Positions 56,605-64,000 of a stretch of 64,000 nt of DNA are shown here, one piece after another (the stretch's first letter is position 1; each line of letters opens with the position of its first letter). Source of the DNA: Bombilactobacillus mellis (GTDB lineage: Bacteria > Bacillota > Bacilli > Lactobacillales > Lactobacillaceae). Under the pieces are notes generated by a model, which was not told the DNA's origin, did not search any database, and saw only the letters and a program-made list of their open reading frames with translations. The DNA lies in assembly GCF_000967245.1 (NCBI RefSeq), contig NZ_KQ033877.1:758384-822383 (forward strand), in the 5' to 3' direction. A program made the position numbers and the translations under genes.

Positions 56605-59394
56605 ATGTTAATTGATAAGAAATATGTAGTAGTAGATTTAGAAACCACAGGGACCCAATTTAAAAACGGCGATAAAATTATTCAGTTTGCGGCTGTCACT
56701 ATCGAGCATTCACAAATAGTACGCCAAGATAATTTTTTAATTAATCCGCAACAACCATTATCGGCTAAAATTTCCGAATTAACGGGGATCAAGGATGCGC
56801 AATTAAGTTCGCAGCCGGTTTTTGCTCGTTTTGTTCCTCAGATTAAACAAATTTTACAAGATGCAGTTTTTGTAGCCCATAATGTTAATTTTGATTTGCC
56901 TTTTTTACAGGCGGAATTACAGGCAGCTGATCAATCAACATTAAGCAATTCTGCGATTGATACAGTGGAGCTGGCTCAGATCTTACTACCACAGGCGCCC
57001 AGCTTTAAGTTGGCAGATTTAACAAATTATTTGAATATTGAACACTTAAATCCGCATCAAGCTAATAGTGATGCTTTAGTTACTGCCCAACTGTTTTTAT
57101 ATCTGCAAGAGCAGTTACGACATTTACCGCAGCCGACGTTGCGTTTATTAAAGCATTTTACTAAAAGTTTGATTCGGCAAACTGGAGATTTTATGGCGGC
57201 AATTATTGATCAGGCCTGTGCTCAACCGCAGGCTTTACCTAATTATTTAGTAGACGTGCACGGCTTAGTATTACAAAAACCACGTCCTCTGACAGGTAGT
57301 TTGCCAAAGCCGAGTAAATACCCAACGAGTACGGCCAAAAAAGAAAAATTATTTGATCAGGTAATTTCTAGTCGGCCGCAACAAATGAAAATGATGAATT
57401 TTGTTCATCGCAAGTTAGAACAAAAATCACCGCTGGCTTTAGTGGATGCCCCCACAGGTATGGGCAAAACTTTGGGCTATCTTTTTCCGTTATCTTATTA
57501 TCTGGACCAGGGAAAGCCGGTCATTATTGCTACTTCGACTAAGCTTTTACAACAACAATTATTGCAGGAATCATTACCATTATTGTCCAGATTGCGGCAG
57601 CGTCATTATAGTGCTACTGTGATTAATAGTGCACATAATTATTTAGACTTAGATAATTTTTATCAGATTTTGCCGTTGGACACGGGACATCGTCCGGCTG
57701 ATTTGTTAAAAATGCGGCTTATTGTCTGGCTAACCCAAACCCGAACAGGATCGTTAGCAGAATTGAATTTAACTAATTATCAAAGTAATTTATTCAAGCT
57801 TATTGTTAGTAATGGTCATCGACAATCAGGCTTATTTATGCAGTATGATTTTTGGCACCGTCGCTGTTTAAATGCCGCACAAAGTGATGTGATTATTACT
57901 AATCAGGCTTATTTATTAAAAAATATTGATCTTGATTTATGGAAAAGTGCTCAGGTTTTAATTGTTGATGAAGCTAATAATTTGATTCAGCAATCTTTAA
58001 GACCGCAAGCACGTTTACAAATACGTCCCTTAAAAGATGCCCTGAAAAAAACCAGCGATATTTTATATCAGCAACGTGTCACGATCAGAAGTTTTTTTCA
58101 TCAGAGTCGCTTAAATTCTTGGGGACATAATGATCTTTTGGAACTGGATAATAGATTTAATGAGGTGCGTCAGCAAATACAAATCTTGGAAGCTGATTTG
58201 TTGAGTAATTATATCAAAAAAATGGTACCTTTATCCCAGCGTCAACAACCGCTGGATTTGCCCTTAAAAACGCAACAGGTTCATACGGCCACGCTTAAGA
58301 CGTTGAATAAATTGGCCCAAATTTTACAGGCACTTTTAAGTAAATTAGCTTATTTATTTAAACTTTACCAACAAGTAGCTGATAATTCCGTTGTGGTAAT
58401 TGATCAGATTATGTATCATTTACAAATCGAATACCAGACGATTTTATTCCAGGAACGGCAATTAGAAGAAGTTCTAGCGAGTTTATCAATTTGGCAGCAA
58501 AATACGGGGTTAATTGTGCACATGGTAAATTATAATAACTGGGACTCGTTGAGTTTAGCGACACAGGTCTTTGATCATAATCTGATTATGGACTATCTGC
58601 AAGAAAAGTTTCAAACCACAATTTTAGTAGGAGCGGCGTTAGCTTATCAGCATAGTTTCCATAATTTTTGCCAGCAATTAGGCCTTACTCAAAAAGTGCC
58701 TGCCAAAGATTACCTGCTTTTAAAACGGGATTATCCTTTAGATCGGCAAATCCAAATCTATCTTCCTAATAACACCCCCAGCCCGCGAAAAGTGCTGGAG
58801 TTTGATGAATTTTTACCTGGTGCTATTGCGGACTTATTGCTGCAGAATGATTGTAAAACTTTAGTTATGTTTAATTCTTTACAAACCTTGCAGCGGGTTT
58901 ATGATTATTTGCAGACAACAGCACTTGACAACCAGCGCGAAATTTTAGCTCAGGGAATTACCGGTTCGGCTCAAAGATTAAAAAAACGATTTGCTTTAAA
59001 TAAAAATGCCATTTTATTAGCAGCCAATAGTTTTGGTGAGGGTCTCAATTTAAGCAATGGCGATTTATCTTTGGTTATTATTAGCCGTTTGCCGTTTGAA
59101 GCGCCTGATAATCCTTTTGTGAAAGCTAAAAATAATTATTGGCAACAACAAGGTTTAAATCCGTTTAAGGTCGAAAGTTTACCCACTGCAGCGAGAAGAT
59201 TAAAACAGGAAGTAGGACGGCTTATTCGTTCTCCTTCTGATCATGGAGCAGTGGTAATTTTAGATAGACGCCTAGCGACTACTAAATATGGTCAGCGGCT
59301 TTATCAGGAACTGGATTTACCGGACTATAATCAGGAATTAACACTTCCAGAAATTGCTTTACAAATAAAGATGTTTCTAAAGACAAATTTTTGA
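56605..59394 (+). CDS. dinG: DinG-family helicase with N-terminal DnaQ-like exonuclease
   Basis: 929 residues. Residues 1-170 are a DEDDh exonuclease: VDLETTGTQF (Asp, Glu), AHNVNFDLPF (Asp) and HQANSDALVTA (His, Asp). The helicase has Walker A DAPTGMGKTLGY, motif II IVDEANNL, and motif VI QEVGRLIRSPSD. Between Walker A and motif II the four cysteines of the XPD-type iron-sulfur cluster are missing (SAHNYLDLDNF; only RRCLNAAQSDV keeps one), as in Bacillus DinG. Five bases after addA. Confidence 0.92.
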   Translation: MLIDKKYVVVDLETTGTQFKNGDKIIQFAAVTIEHSQIVRQDNFLINPQQPLSAKISELTGIKDAQLSSQPVFARFVPQIKQILQDAVFVAHNVNFDLPFLQAELQAADQSTLSNSAIDTVELAQILLPQAPSFKLADLTNYLNIEHLNPHQANSDALVTAQLFLYLQEQLRHLPQPTLRLLKHFTKSLIRQTGDFMAAIIDQACAQPQALPNYLVDVHGLVLQKPRPLTGSLPKPSKYPTSTAKKEKLFDQVISSRPQQMKMMNFVHRKLEQKSPLALVDAPTGMGKTLGYLFPLSYYLDQGKPVIIATSTKLLQQQLLQESLPLLSRLRQRHYSATVINSAHNYLDLDNFYQILPLDTGHRPADLLKMRLIVWLTQTRTGSLAELNLTNYQSNLFKLIVSNGHRQSGLFMQYDFWHRRCLNAAQSDVIITNQAYLLKNIDLDLWKSAQVLIVDEANNLIQQSLRPQARLQIRPLKDALKKTSDILYQQRVTIRSFFHQSRLNSWGHNDLLELDNRFNEVRQQIQILEADLLSNYIKKMVPLSQRQQPLDLPLKTQQVHTATLKTLNKLAQILQALLSKLAYLFKLYQQVADNSVVVIDQIMYHLQIEYQTILFQERQLEEVLASLSIWQQNTGLIVHMVNYNNWDSLSLATQVFDHNLIMDYLQEKFQTTILVGAALAYQHSFHNFCQQLGLTQKVPAKDYLLLKRDYPLDRQIQIYLPNNTPSPRKVLEFDEFLPGAIADLLLQNDCKTLVMFNSLQTLQRVYDYLQTTALDNQREILAQGITGSAQRLKKRFALNKNAILLAANSFGEGLNLSNGDLSLVIISRLPFEAPDNPFVKAKNNYWQQQGLNPFKVESLPTAARRLKQEVGRLIRSPSDHGAVVILDRRLATTKYGQRLYQELDLPDYNQELTLPEIALQIKMFLKTNF

Positions 59395-59425
59395 TACACT
59401 AGAGAAGAGTTAATAGGGAGTAATT

Positions 59426-59908
59426 ATGAAAAATAAATGGCATAAAACAGCTATTATTATAACTTTTATTGCCTTAATTGCTTTATTTTGGGCTTTTTAT
59501 TCATTAGCTACGGGTTTGCACAGCTCGGCACGTTCACAAGCATTGGATGTTGCTCACAAGCAGGCTGCAGTAACTAATGCCACTTTTTATTCAGAATTTG
59601 ATCGCCAACAGCGACTTTATTCTGTTGGCGGCTATGATCGGCGGCAACCACGACGGTATAAATATGTTATTATCAATGGCAAGAATGGCAAAATCAAAAC
59701 CTTGTTTGGTAAACCGAATTTACCTTATCAAGCACGGCAAATTGTGATTAATAATCAACATCCGCAAAAAGTTACCAAAGTAGCCTTAGGTTATCATCAA
59801 AAGCAGCCGGTTTGGGAAGTAACCTTTTTAAATAAGGATCAAACTCTGGGGTATTATTTATTGAACTTTAAAAATACTAAAATTGTCCAAGTTATTAACC
59901 ATTTATAA
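59426..59908 (+). CDS. ypmB: Cell-wall elongation regulator TseB-like protein (YpmB, DUF5590)
   Basis: 160 residues. Short cytoplasmic start, one transmembrane helix (about 8-29), then an extracellular PepSY-like domain of about 125 residues (WEVTFLNKDQTLGYYLLNF). Relatives (TseB/YpmB) bind penicillin-binding protein PBP2A and modulate wall elongation. The neighbourhood dinG-ypmB-asnS is conserved in Firmicutes, though an aspartate aminotransferase gene usually follows ypmB and is absent here. Confidence 0.82.
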   Translation: MKNKWHKTAIIITFIALIALFWAFYSLATGLHSSARSQALDVAHKQAAVTNATFYSEFDRQQRLYSVGGYDRRQPRRYKYVIINGKNGKIKTLFGKPNLPYQARQIVINNQHPQKVTKVALGYHQKQPVWEVTFLNKDQTLGYYLLNFKNTKIVQVINHL

Positions 59909-59938
59909 AAGTAAGAAATTAAGTTGGAGGAATAAAGA

Positions 59939-61234
59939 ATGCAACAAATTAATATTGCTGACGCAGCACAACATGTTAATGAGGAAGTTAAAATTGGTGT
60001 CTGGCTAACCGATAAAAGGTCCTCTGGTAAGATTGCTTTTTTACAATTACGTGATGGAACTGCTTATTTTCAAGGAGTGGTAAGCAAAAATCAAGTCAGT
60101 GATGAAGTTTTTGAGTTGGCTAAAAAACTAAGACAAGAAACAAGCTTTTATGTGACCGGCGTAATTCACCAAGATAAACGTTCCCACTTTGGTTATGAAA
60201 TTGAAATTTCTAATTTGGAATTAGTGGGGGAAAGTGCTGATTTTCCTATTACGCCCAAAGAGCATGGTATTGAATTTCTTTTAGATCATCGTCATTTATG
60301 GTTGCGTTCACGGCGTCCTTTTGCAATTATGAAAATTCGTGATGAGATGATTCGTGCCACCTATAATTTCTTTCACCAGGAAGGTTTTGTGAAGTTTGAT
60401 GCTCCGATTTTGACTGGTACGGCTCCAGAAGGGACCACGGAATTATTTTCTACTGATTATTTTGATAATGAAGCTTTCTTATCGCAAAGCGGACAGTTAT
60501 ATGAAGAAGTTGGAGCTATGGCATTTGATAAGGTTTATTCTTTTGGTCCCACTTTTCGGGCAGAAAAATCCAAAACCCGCCGGCATTTGACAGAATTTTG
60601 GATGATTGAACCGGAAATGGCTTTTATGCACCAAGAAGAAAGCCTACAAATTCAGGAACGTTATATTGCTTTCTTAGTACAAGCTGTATTGGATAATTGT
60701 CAATATGAATTAAAATTATTGGAACGTGATCCGGAAATCTTAAAACGGTATACGCAGACGCCTTATCCACGAATTTCTTACGATGAAGCCATTAAATTGT
60801 GTCAAAAAGGTGGAATTAATATTCAATGGGGTGATGATTTTGGTGCTCCAGAAGAAACTTATATCTCCGACCAATTTGATCAGCCAGTCTTTGTTTTGAA
60901 TTACCCGAAAACTATTAAACCTTTTTACATGAAGACCGATCCAACACGTGATGATTTATATATTTGTGCCGATTTGTTGGCTCCCGAAGGTTATGGGGAA
61001 ATCATTGGTGGTTCAGAAAGAGAAGCAGACTATGAGAAATTAAAAGCGGAAATGGTGCGTCAGGGACTAAGTTTAACTGATTATGATTGGTATTTAGACT
61101 TGAGAAAATACGGTTCCGTGCCGCATTCCGGATTTGGTTTAGGATTAGAAAGAGCTCTTACTTGGATCTGTCATTTGGATCATTTACGGGAAGCTATTCC
61201 ATTTCCGAGAATGATTAATCGTTTGCGGCCTTAA
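59939..61234 (+). CDS. asnS: Asparaginyl-tRNA synthetase
   Basis: 431 residues. N-terminal OB fold (1-110), class II core with motif 2 ([25 protein letters not shown]) and motif 3 ([13 protein letters not shown]). Charges tRNA-Asn directly, so the cell need not use the GatCAB route for Asn. TTGGAGG upstream of ATG. Followed by a terminator. Confidence 0.96.
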   Translation: MQQINIADAAQHVNEEVKIGVWLTDKRSSGKIAFLQLRDGTAYFQGVVSKNQVSDEVFELAKKLRQETSFYVTGVIHQDKRSHFGYEIEISNLELVGESADFPITPKEHGIEFLLDHRHLWLRSRRPFAIMKIRDEMIRATYNFFHQEGFVKFDAPILTGTAPEGTTELFSTDYFDNEAFLSQSGQLYEEVGAMAFDKVYSFGPTFRAEKSKTRRHLTEFWMIEPEMAFMHQEESLQIQERYIAFLVQAVLDNCQYELKLLERDPEILKRYTQTPYPRISYDEAIKLCQKGGINIQWGDDFGAPEETYISDQFDQPVFVLNYPKTIKPFYMKTDPTRDDLYICADLLAPEGYGEIIGGSEREADYEKLKAEMVRQGLSLTDYDWYLDLRKYGSVPHSGFGLGLERALTWICHLDHLREAIPFPRMINRLRP

Positions 61235-61248
61235 TCAATTGTTCATAG

Positions 61249-61287
61249 AAAAAGGTACGGGCAATTTTTACTCCCGGCCTTTTTTCT
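61249..61287 (+). terminator. Rho-independent terminator after asnS
   Basis: AAAAAGGTACGGG (61249-61261) pairs with CCCGGCCTTTTTT (61273-61285) with a small internal bulge; T-tract follows. Confidence 0.75.
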
Positions 61288-61329
61288 AATTGGTAGATAA
61301 GGCAACAATTAGCAAGAAAGGGCAAGCTC

Positions 61330-61938
61330 ATGAATTGGAAAAAAGTAATTAATGCTGGAAGTACCAATATCAATAACTTATTAATTCAACATTTTCAAGA
61401 ATTGCAATTTACTAGTGATGAATTTGTCCTGTTTGTCAATCTCAAAATGTTTCAAGAACAGGGGATTCATTTTCCGGCTACGGTCCAGTTAACAAAAAAT
61501 ACAGGATTTTCGGTACCTCAAATTTATCAATTAACTCAGAGTTTAATAGATAAACATTTAATTCAAATCGAATCCCGCACTAGTCAAAATAAAAAATATC
61601 AAGATTATTATGACTTGTCACCCGCTTTTGAAAAATTAGAAGTAAAACAACAGACTACACCGATTCAGGATACGAATAATGAAGTCCAAAATTTATTTCA
61701 AAAAATTGAAGTTGAATTTGGCCGCCCCTTATCGCCAATTGAGCGACAAACCATTCAAGAATGGCTGCAAGAGGATAAGTATAGTCCTGAAATTATTAAT
61801 TTAGCGCTCAAAGAAGCCGTTTTAAATCAGGTATATTCCTTGAAATATATGGATCGTATTTTAATTAATTGGGAAAAACAGCACATCACTACAGCGGCAC
61901 AGTTACAACAAAACAAAATGCGTTATGGGGGCAAATAG
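61330..61938 (+). CDS. dnaD: Replication initiation protein DnaD
   Basis: 202 residues. N-terminal winged-helix domain (about 15-95; TSDEFVLFVNLKMF, QIYQLTQSLIDKHLI) and C-terminal DnaB_2/DnaD domain (about 120-190; ERQTIQEWLQE, YMDRILINWEK). Acts in loading of the replicative helicase. Five bases ahead of nth, the standard dnaD-nth pair. AGAAAGGG as ribosome binding site. Confidence 0.94.
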   Translation: MNWKKVINAGSTNINNLLIQHFQELQFTSDEFVLFVNLKMFQEQGIHFPATVQLTKNTGFSVPQIYQLTQSLIDKHLIQIESRTSQNKKYQDYYDLSPAFEKLEVKQQTTPIQDTNNEVQNLFQKIEVEFGRPLSPIERQTIQEWLQEDKYSPEIINLALKEAVLNQVYSLKYMDRILINWEKQHITTAAQLQQNKMRYGGK

Positions 61939-61943
61939 ATCTA

Positions 61944-62594
61944 ATGTTATCTGATCAACAAATTCGACAAGCTTTTCAAATGATTTTGGCAGAATTTCCC
62001 ATGGCAGGTCCCAGTTTAAAGGCTGCAAGTAATTTTCAATATTTAGTGGCTGTGATTCTTAGTGCTCAAACTACTGATAAGGCTGTTAATCAGGTGACAC
62101 CGCAGCTTTTTCAAAAATATCCCACTCCACCAACCATGGCCCAAGCAAAAGTTGTAGAAATTGAACCTTTAATTAAAACAATTGGTCTTTATCATAACAA
62201 AGCACGTTATTTAGTTGCCTGTTCGCAAAAGCTATGCACTGATTTTGCAGGTGAAGTACCAGCAGATAAGAAATCTTTGGTCACTTTACCGGGTGTTGGC
62301 GGCAAAACGGCTAATGTTGTCTTAGCTGATTGTTTTAATATTCCCGCCTTTGCTGTTGATACCCATGTTAGTAAGATCGCCCAGCGTTTACACTTTGTCG
62401 CGCCTAAAGCTAATGTGACTCAAGTGGAACGTCGCTTAACGCAGGCTTTGCCGGAGTCTTTATGGATTAAAAGTCATCATGCGCTAATTGCCATGGGAAG
62501 AAAATATAATTTTCATAAGGAAAAACAAATTAGCAATTTGCCGGTAGTACAAGCCTGTGATAACTGGGAACGTAGTAATTTAGTAAAAAATTAG
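61944..62594 (+). CDS. nth: Endonuclease III, lacking its iron-sulfur cluster cysteines
   Basis: 216 residues from ATG 61944. HhH-GPD glycosylase/AP lyase: helix-hairpin-helix LPGVGGKTAN with catalytic Lys121, and catalytic Asp139 in AVDTHVSK. Family members end with a [4Fe-4S] motif C-x6-C-x2-C-x5-C; here the region 187-205 (KYNFHKEKQISNLPVVQAC) keeps only the last cysteine (Cys205). The active site is intact, so it probably still removes oxidised pyrimidines. A longer in-frame opening inside dnaD lacks a ribosome binding site. Confidence 0.92.
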   Translation: MLSDQQIRQAFQMILAEFPMAGPSLKAASNFQYLVAVILSAQTTDKAVNQVTPQLFQKYPTPPTMAQAKVVEIEPLIKTIGLYHNKARYLVACSQKLCTDFAGEVPADKKSLVTLPGVGGKTANVVLADCFNIPAFAVDTHVSKIAQRLHFVAPKANVTQVERRLTQALPESLWIKSHHALIAMGRKYNFHKEKQISNLPVVQACDNWERSNLVKN

Positions 62595-62596
62595 CT

Positions 62597-62633
62597 GTAA
62601 AAAAGCCCTGACTTCTGGTCAGAGCTTTTTTGC
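62597..62633. terminator. Bidirectional rho-independent terminator
   Basis: AAAAAAGCCCTGAC pairs with GTCAGAGCTTTTTT around TTCTG. Shared by dnaD-nth (plus) and the penicillin-binding protein (minus). Confidence 0.85.
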
Positions 62634-62651
62634 TATCTACAAAAATTTTAT

Positions 62652-64000
62652 TTATGGTTGCGTGACACTAGAGCTATTATTGGTGGAATTATTAGTTGGT
62701 GGTGTCACTGGCTGTTGCGAGTTAGTGTTAGCGTTAGAATTTTGATTAGGATTATTAGTTGCAGGTGGAAAATGGTTGTCACCGGCAGAACTATCATTAG
62801 GATAATTTTGACTGTTAGAATTATCGTTAGGTTGTTGAGAATTGCTATTATCTAAATCACTATCACTGTTATTATTTTCTTCACCATCTTCATTTTCACT
62901 AGTACTATTATTTTCCCGGCGGCCTCGATTTGGTATTACAGATTCGTTGTCTTGCTGATGACGGGAAGCGGCTGAACTACTATGTTCAGAAACATTATTC
63001 GGATGATGTCCGCGAACGTATAAAATATTGGTACCGGATACGCGGACGACACTGTAAGGTTTACTCCAATTAGTGTTGGTGGAAGTAGTGGACAAATAAC
63101 GCATTAAACGTTGGTAGATTTGACCGGCCAATTTTTGCTGGGTAGTGTCCACTCCGCTAATATTTGGTTGATCATAACCAGTCCAAACTCCGATGGCATA
63201 ATTCTTGGTATAACCGGCAAATAAGGCATCTTTGGCAGTATTAGCTAAAGCGGGGTTACGACTCAGCTCTTCATTACTGTAATTTGTGGTTCCGGTTTTA
63301 CCTGCTTGATATAAACCGCTAATATAAGCTTGGGATCCCATACCGCTTGGTTTAACCACGTCTTTTAAAATATCGGTAATAATATACGCAGTAGCTTCAC
63401 TCATGACCCGTTTACCGGGATTATCATAATGATGATTAAGACCGTCAATGGTTTGGATTTTGGCTACATAGGCAGGCTTATAATAAGTACCACCGTTGGC
63501 AAAGGCGGCATAAGCACCAGCTAGTTGTAGCGAAGAAACATTACTGCCAATACCGGCCGAAAGACCTTCATTTTGCGCAACTTTAATATCCATCTTGCGG
63601 GCAAATTTACGAGCGCGATTGAATCCAACTGCACCTAAGGTTCTAACCGCTGGAACATTTCTTGACTCAGCTAAAGCAGTCCGTAAGGGAATATTACCCA
63701 TATAGGTATGATCCCAATTATTAAGAGTAATATCTGTGCCTGGATAGGTATAAGGTGTATCACGCAGGGTCTGATTAGTTGACCAGTGTAAATATTCAAT
63801 GGCAGGAGCATAATCGAGAATAGGTTTCATAGTAGAGCCATTACTGCGCGATGTTTGTACGGCCCGGTTTAATCCTAATTGGACATTACCCAATTTACGT
63901 CCCCCGATCATAGCAATGACCGCACCGTTTTGCGGATTGACTACACTAACACCAGTTTGCAATTGATCATTTGGAAAAGCAATTTCAGAACCATTAACAA
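62652..64000 (-). CDS. pbp1A: Class A penicillin-binding protein 1A, C-terminal part (partial)
   Basis: Open to the right edge; the first visible residues are VNGSEIAFPNDQLQTGVSVVNPQNG, so the 5' part with the glycosyltransferase domain is outside. The transpeptidase domain shows SxxK (GSTMKPILDY), SxN (AESRNVPAV) and KTGT (AGKTGTTNYS). The last roughly 110 residues form a hydrophilic tail very rich in Asn, Ser, Gln and Pro with an acidic patch. Makes and cross-links peptidoglycan. The dnaD-nth-pbp1A neighbourhood is conserved. Confidence 0.93.
   Translation of the reverse strand, partial: VNGSEIAFPNDQLQTGVSVVNPQNGAVIAMIGGRKLGNVQLGLNRAVQTSRSNGSTMKPILDYAPAIEYLHWSTNQTLRDTPYTYPGTDITLNNWDHTYMGNIPLRTALAESRNVPAVRTLGAVGFNRARKFARKMDIKVAQNEGLSAGIGSNVSSLQLAGAYAAFANGGTYYKPAYVAKIQTIDGLNHHYDNPGKRVMSEATAYIITDILKDVVKPSGMGSQAYISGLYQAGKTGTTNYSNEELSRNPALANTAKDALFAGYTKNYAIGVWTGYDQPNISGVDTTQQKLAGQIYQRLMRYLSTTSTNTNWSKPYSVVRVSGTNILYVRGHHPNNVSEHSSSAASRHQQDNESVIPNRGRRENNSTSENEDGEENNNSDSDLDNSNSQQPNDNSNSQNYPNDSSAGDNHFPPATNNPNQNSNANTNSQQPVTPPTNNSTNNSSSVTQP

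Noticed and set aside
62658-62855. Plus-strand 65-codon ORF
   Set aside because: It is antisense to the low-complexity tail of PBP1A, which leaves other frames open by composition.
1-64000. CRISPR arrays, tRNA or rRNA genes, insertion sequences, att sites, replication origin
   Set aside because: I found no regular repeats with spacers, no tRNA-like cloverleaf, no transposase or integrase, and no dnaA-box cluster on reading through.

Overview
The window is a gene-dense, AT-rich chromosomal segment of a low-GC Gram-positive bacterium, almost certainly a member of the Lactobacillaceae. Evidence: AGGAGG-type ribosome binding sites, a glyQS T-box, RexAB/AddAB-type recombination nuclease, the mevalonate isoprenoid route (mvaK1-mvaD-mvaK2-fni) instead of MEP, many cytosolic peptidases (PepD, PepI, PepT, PepN, an M20 deacylase), a dnaG-rpoD pair and the dinG-tseB-asnS-dnaD-nth-pbp1A order typical of lactobacilli. 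I cannot fix the genus from sequence alone. I see no tRNA, rRNA, CRISPR array, insertion sequence or intact prophage.

Layout. 1-8.5 kb is a loosely packed accessory-like stretch: the tail of a probable surface protein, a membrane-anchored small protein, an SDR and a zinc-type alcohol dehydrogenase, an M20 deacylase, a C69 dipeptidase, then a phage-like S24 repressor facing a small Cro-like protein, a candidate structured small RNA, and a YbaK/EbsC deacylase. 8.5-14 kb is a translation/stringent-response block (prmA, rsmE, rsh/relA, dtd, a HAD phosphatase). 14-19.2 kb holds a cell-wall amidase on the minus strand, a 36-bp perfect palindrome, hisS-aspS and msrB. 19.3-24.4 kb holds a YitT protein, endonuclease IV, a 14-TM efflux pump, PepI and the PEP-synthase/PPDK regulator. 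24.5-35.2 kb is a long plus-strand housekeeping run: rpsU-yqeY, phoH-ybeY-cdd-era-recO, T-box-glyQ-glyS, then dnaG-rpoD with its own promoter and a hairpin in the leader. 35.2-40.8 kb: trmK-nif3-pepT-tautomerase and pepN. 41-45 kb: lepB on the minus strand and a three-gene cluster ending in an rRNA m5C methyltransferase. 45-49.2 kb: the mevalonate operon on the minus strand. 49.3-62.6 kb: addB-addA-dinG-tseB-asnS and dnaD-nth, and finally the 3' part of a class A penicillin-binding protein running off the right end.

The points I find most worth a second look are: a perfect GAAC-N4-GTTC LexA-type box lying on the -35 of a strong-looking promoter 170 bp ahead of addBA; loss of the iron-sulfur cysteines in Nth, beside AddB and DinG proteins that also lack theirs; a promoter-hairpin-terminator unit at 7.8-7.9 kb that looks like a free-standing small RNA; an isolated CI/Cro-like switch without a phage; a 17+2+17 perfect palindrome next to the amidase promoter; a possible attenuator ahead of dnaG-rpoD; and a lone MacB/FtsX-like permease without an ATPase. 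Start codons were chosen by ribosome binding site spacing and family alignment; several are TTG or GTG.
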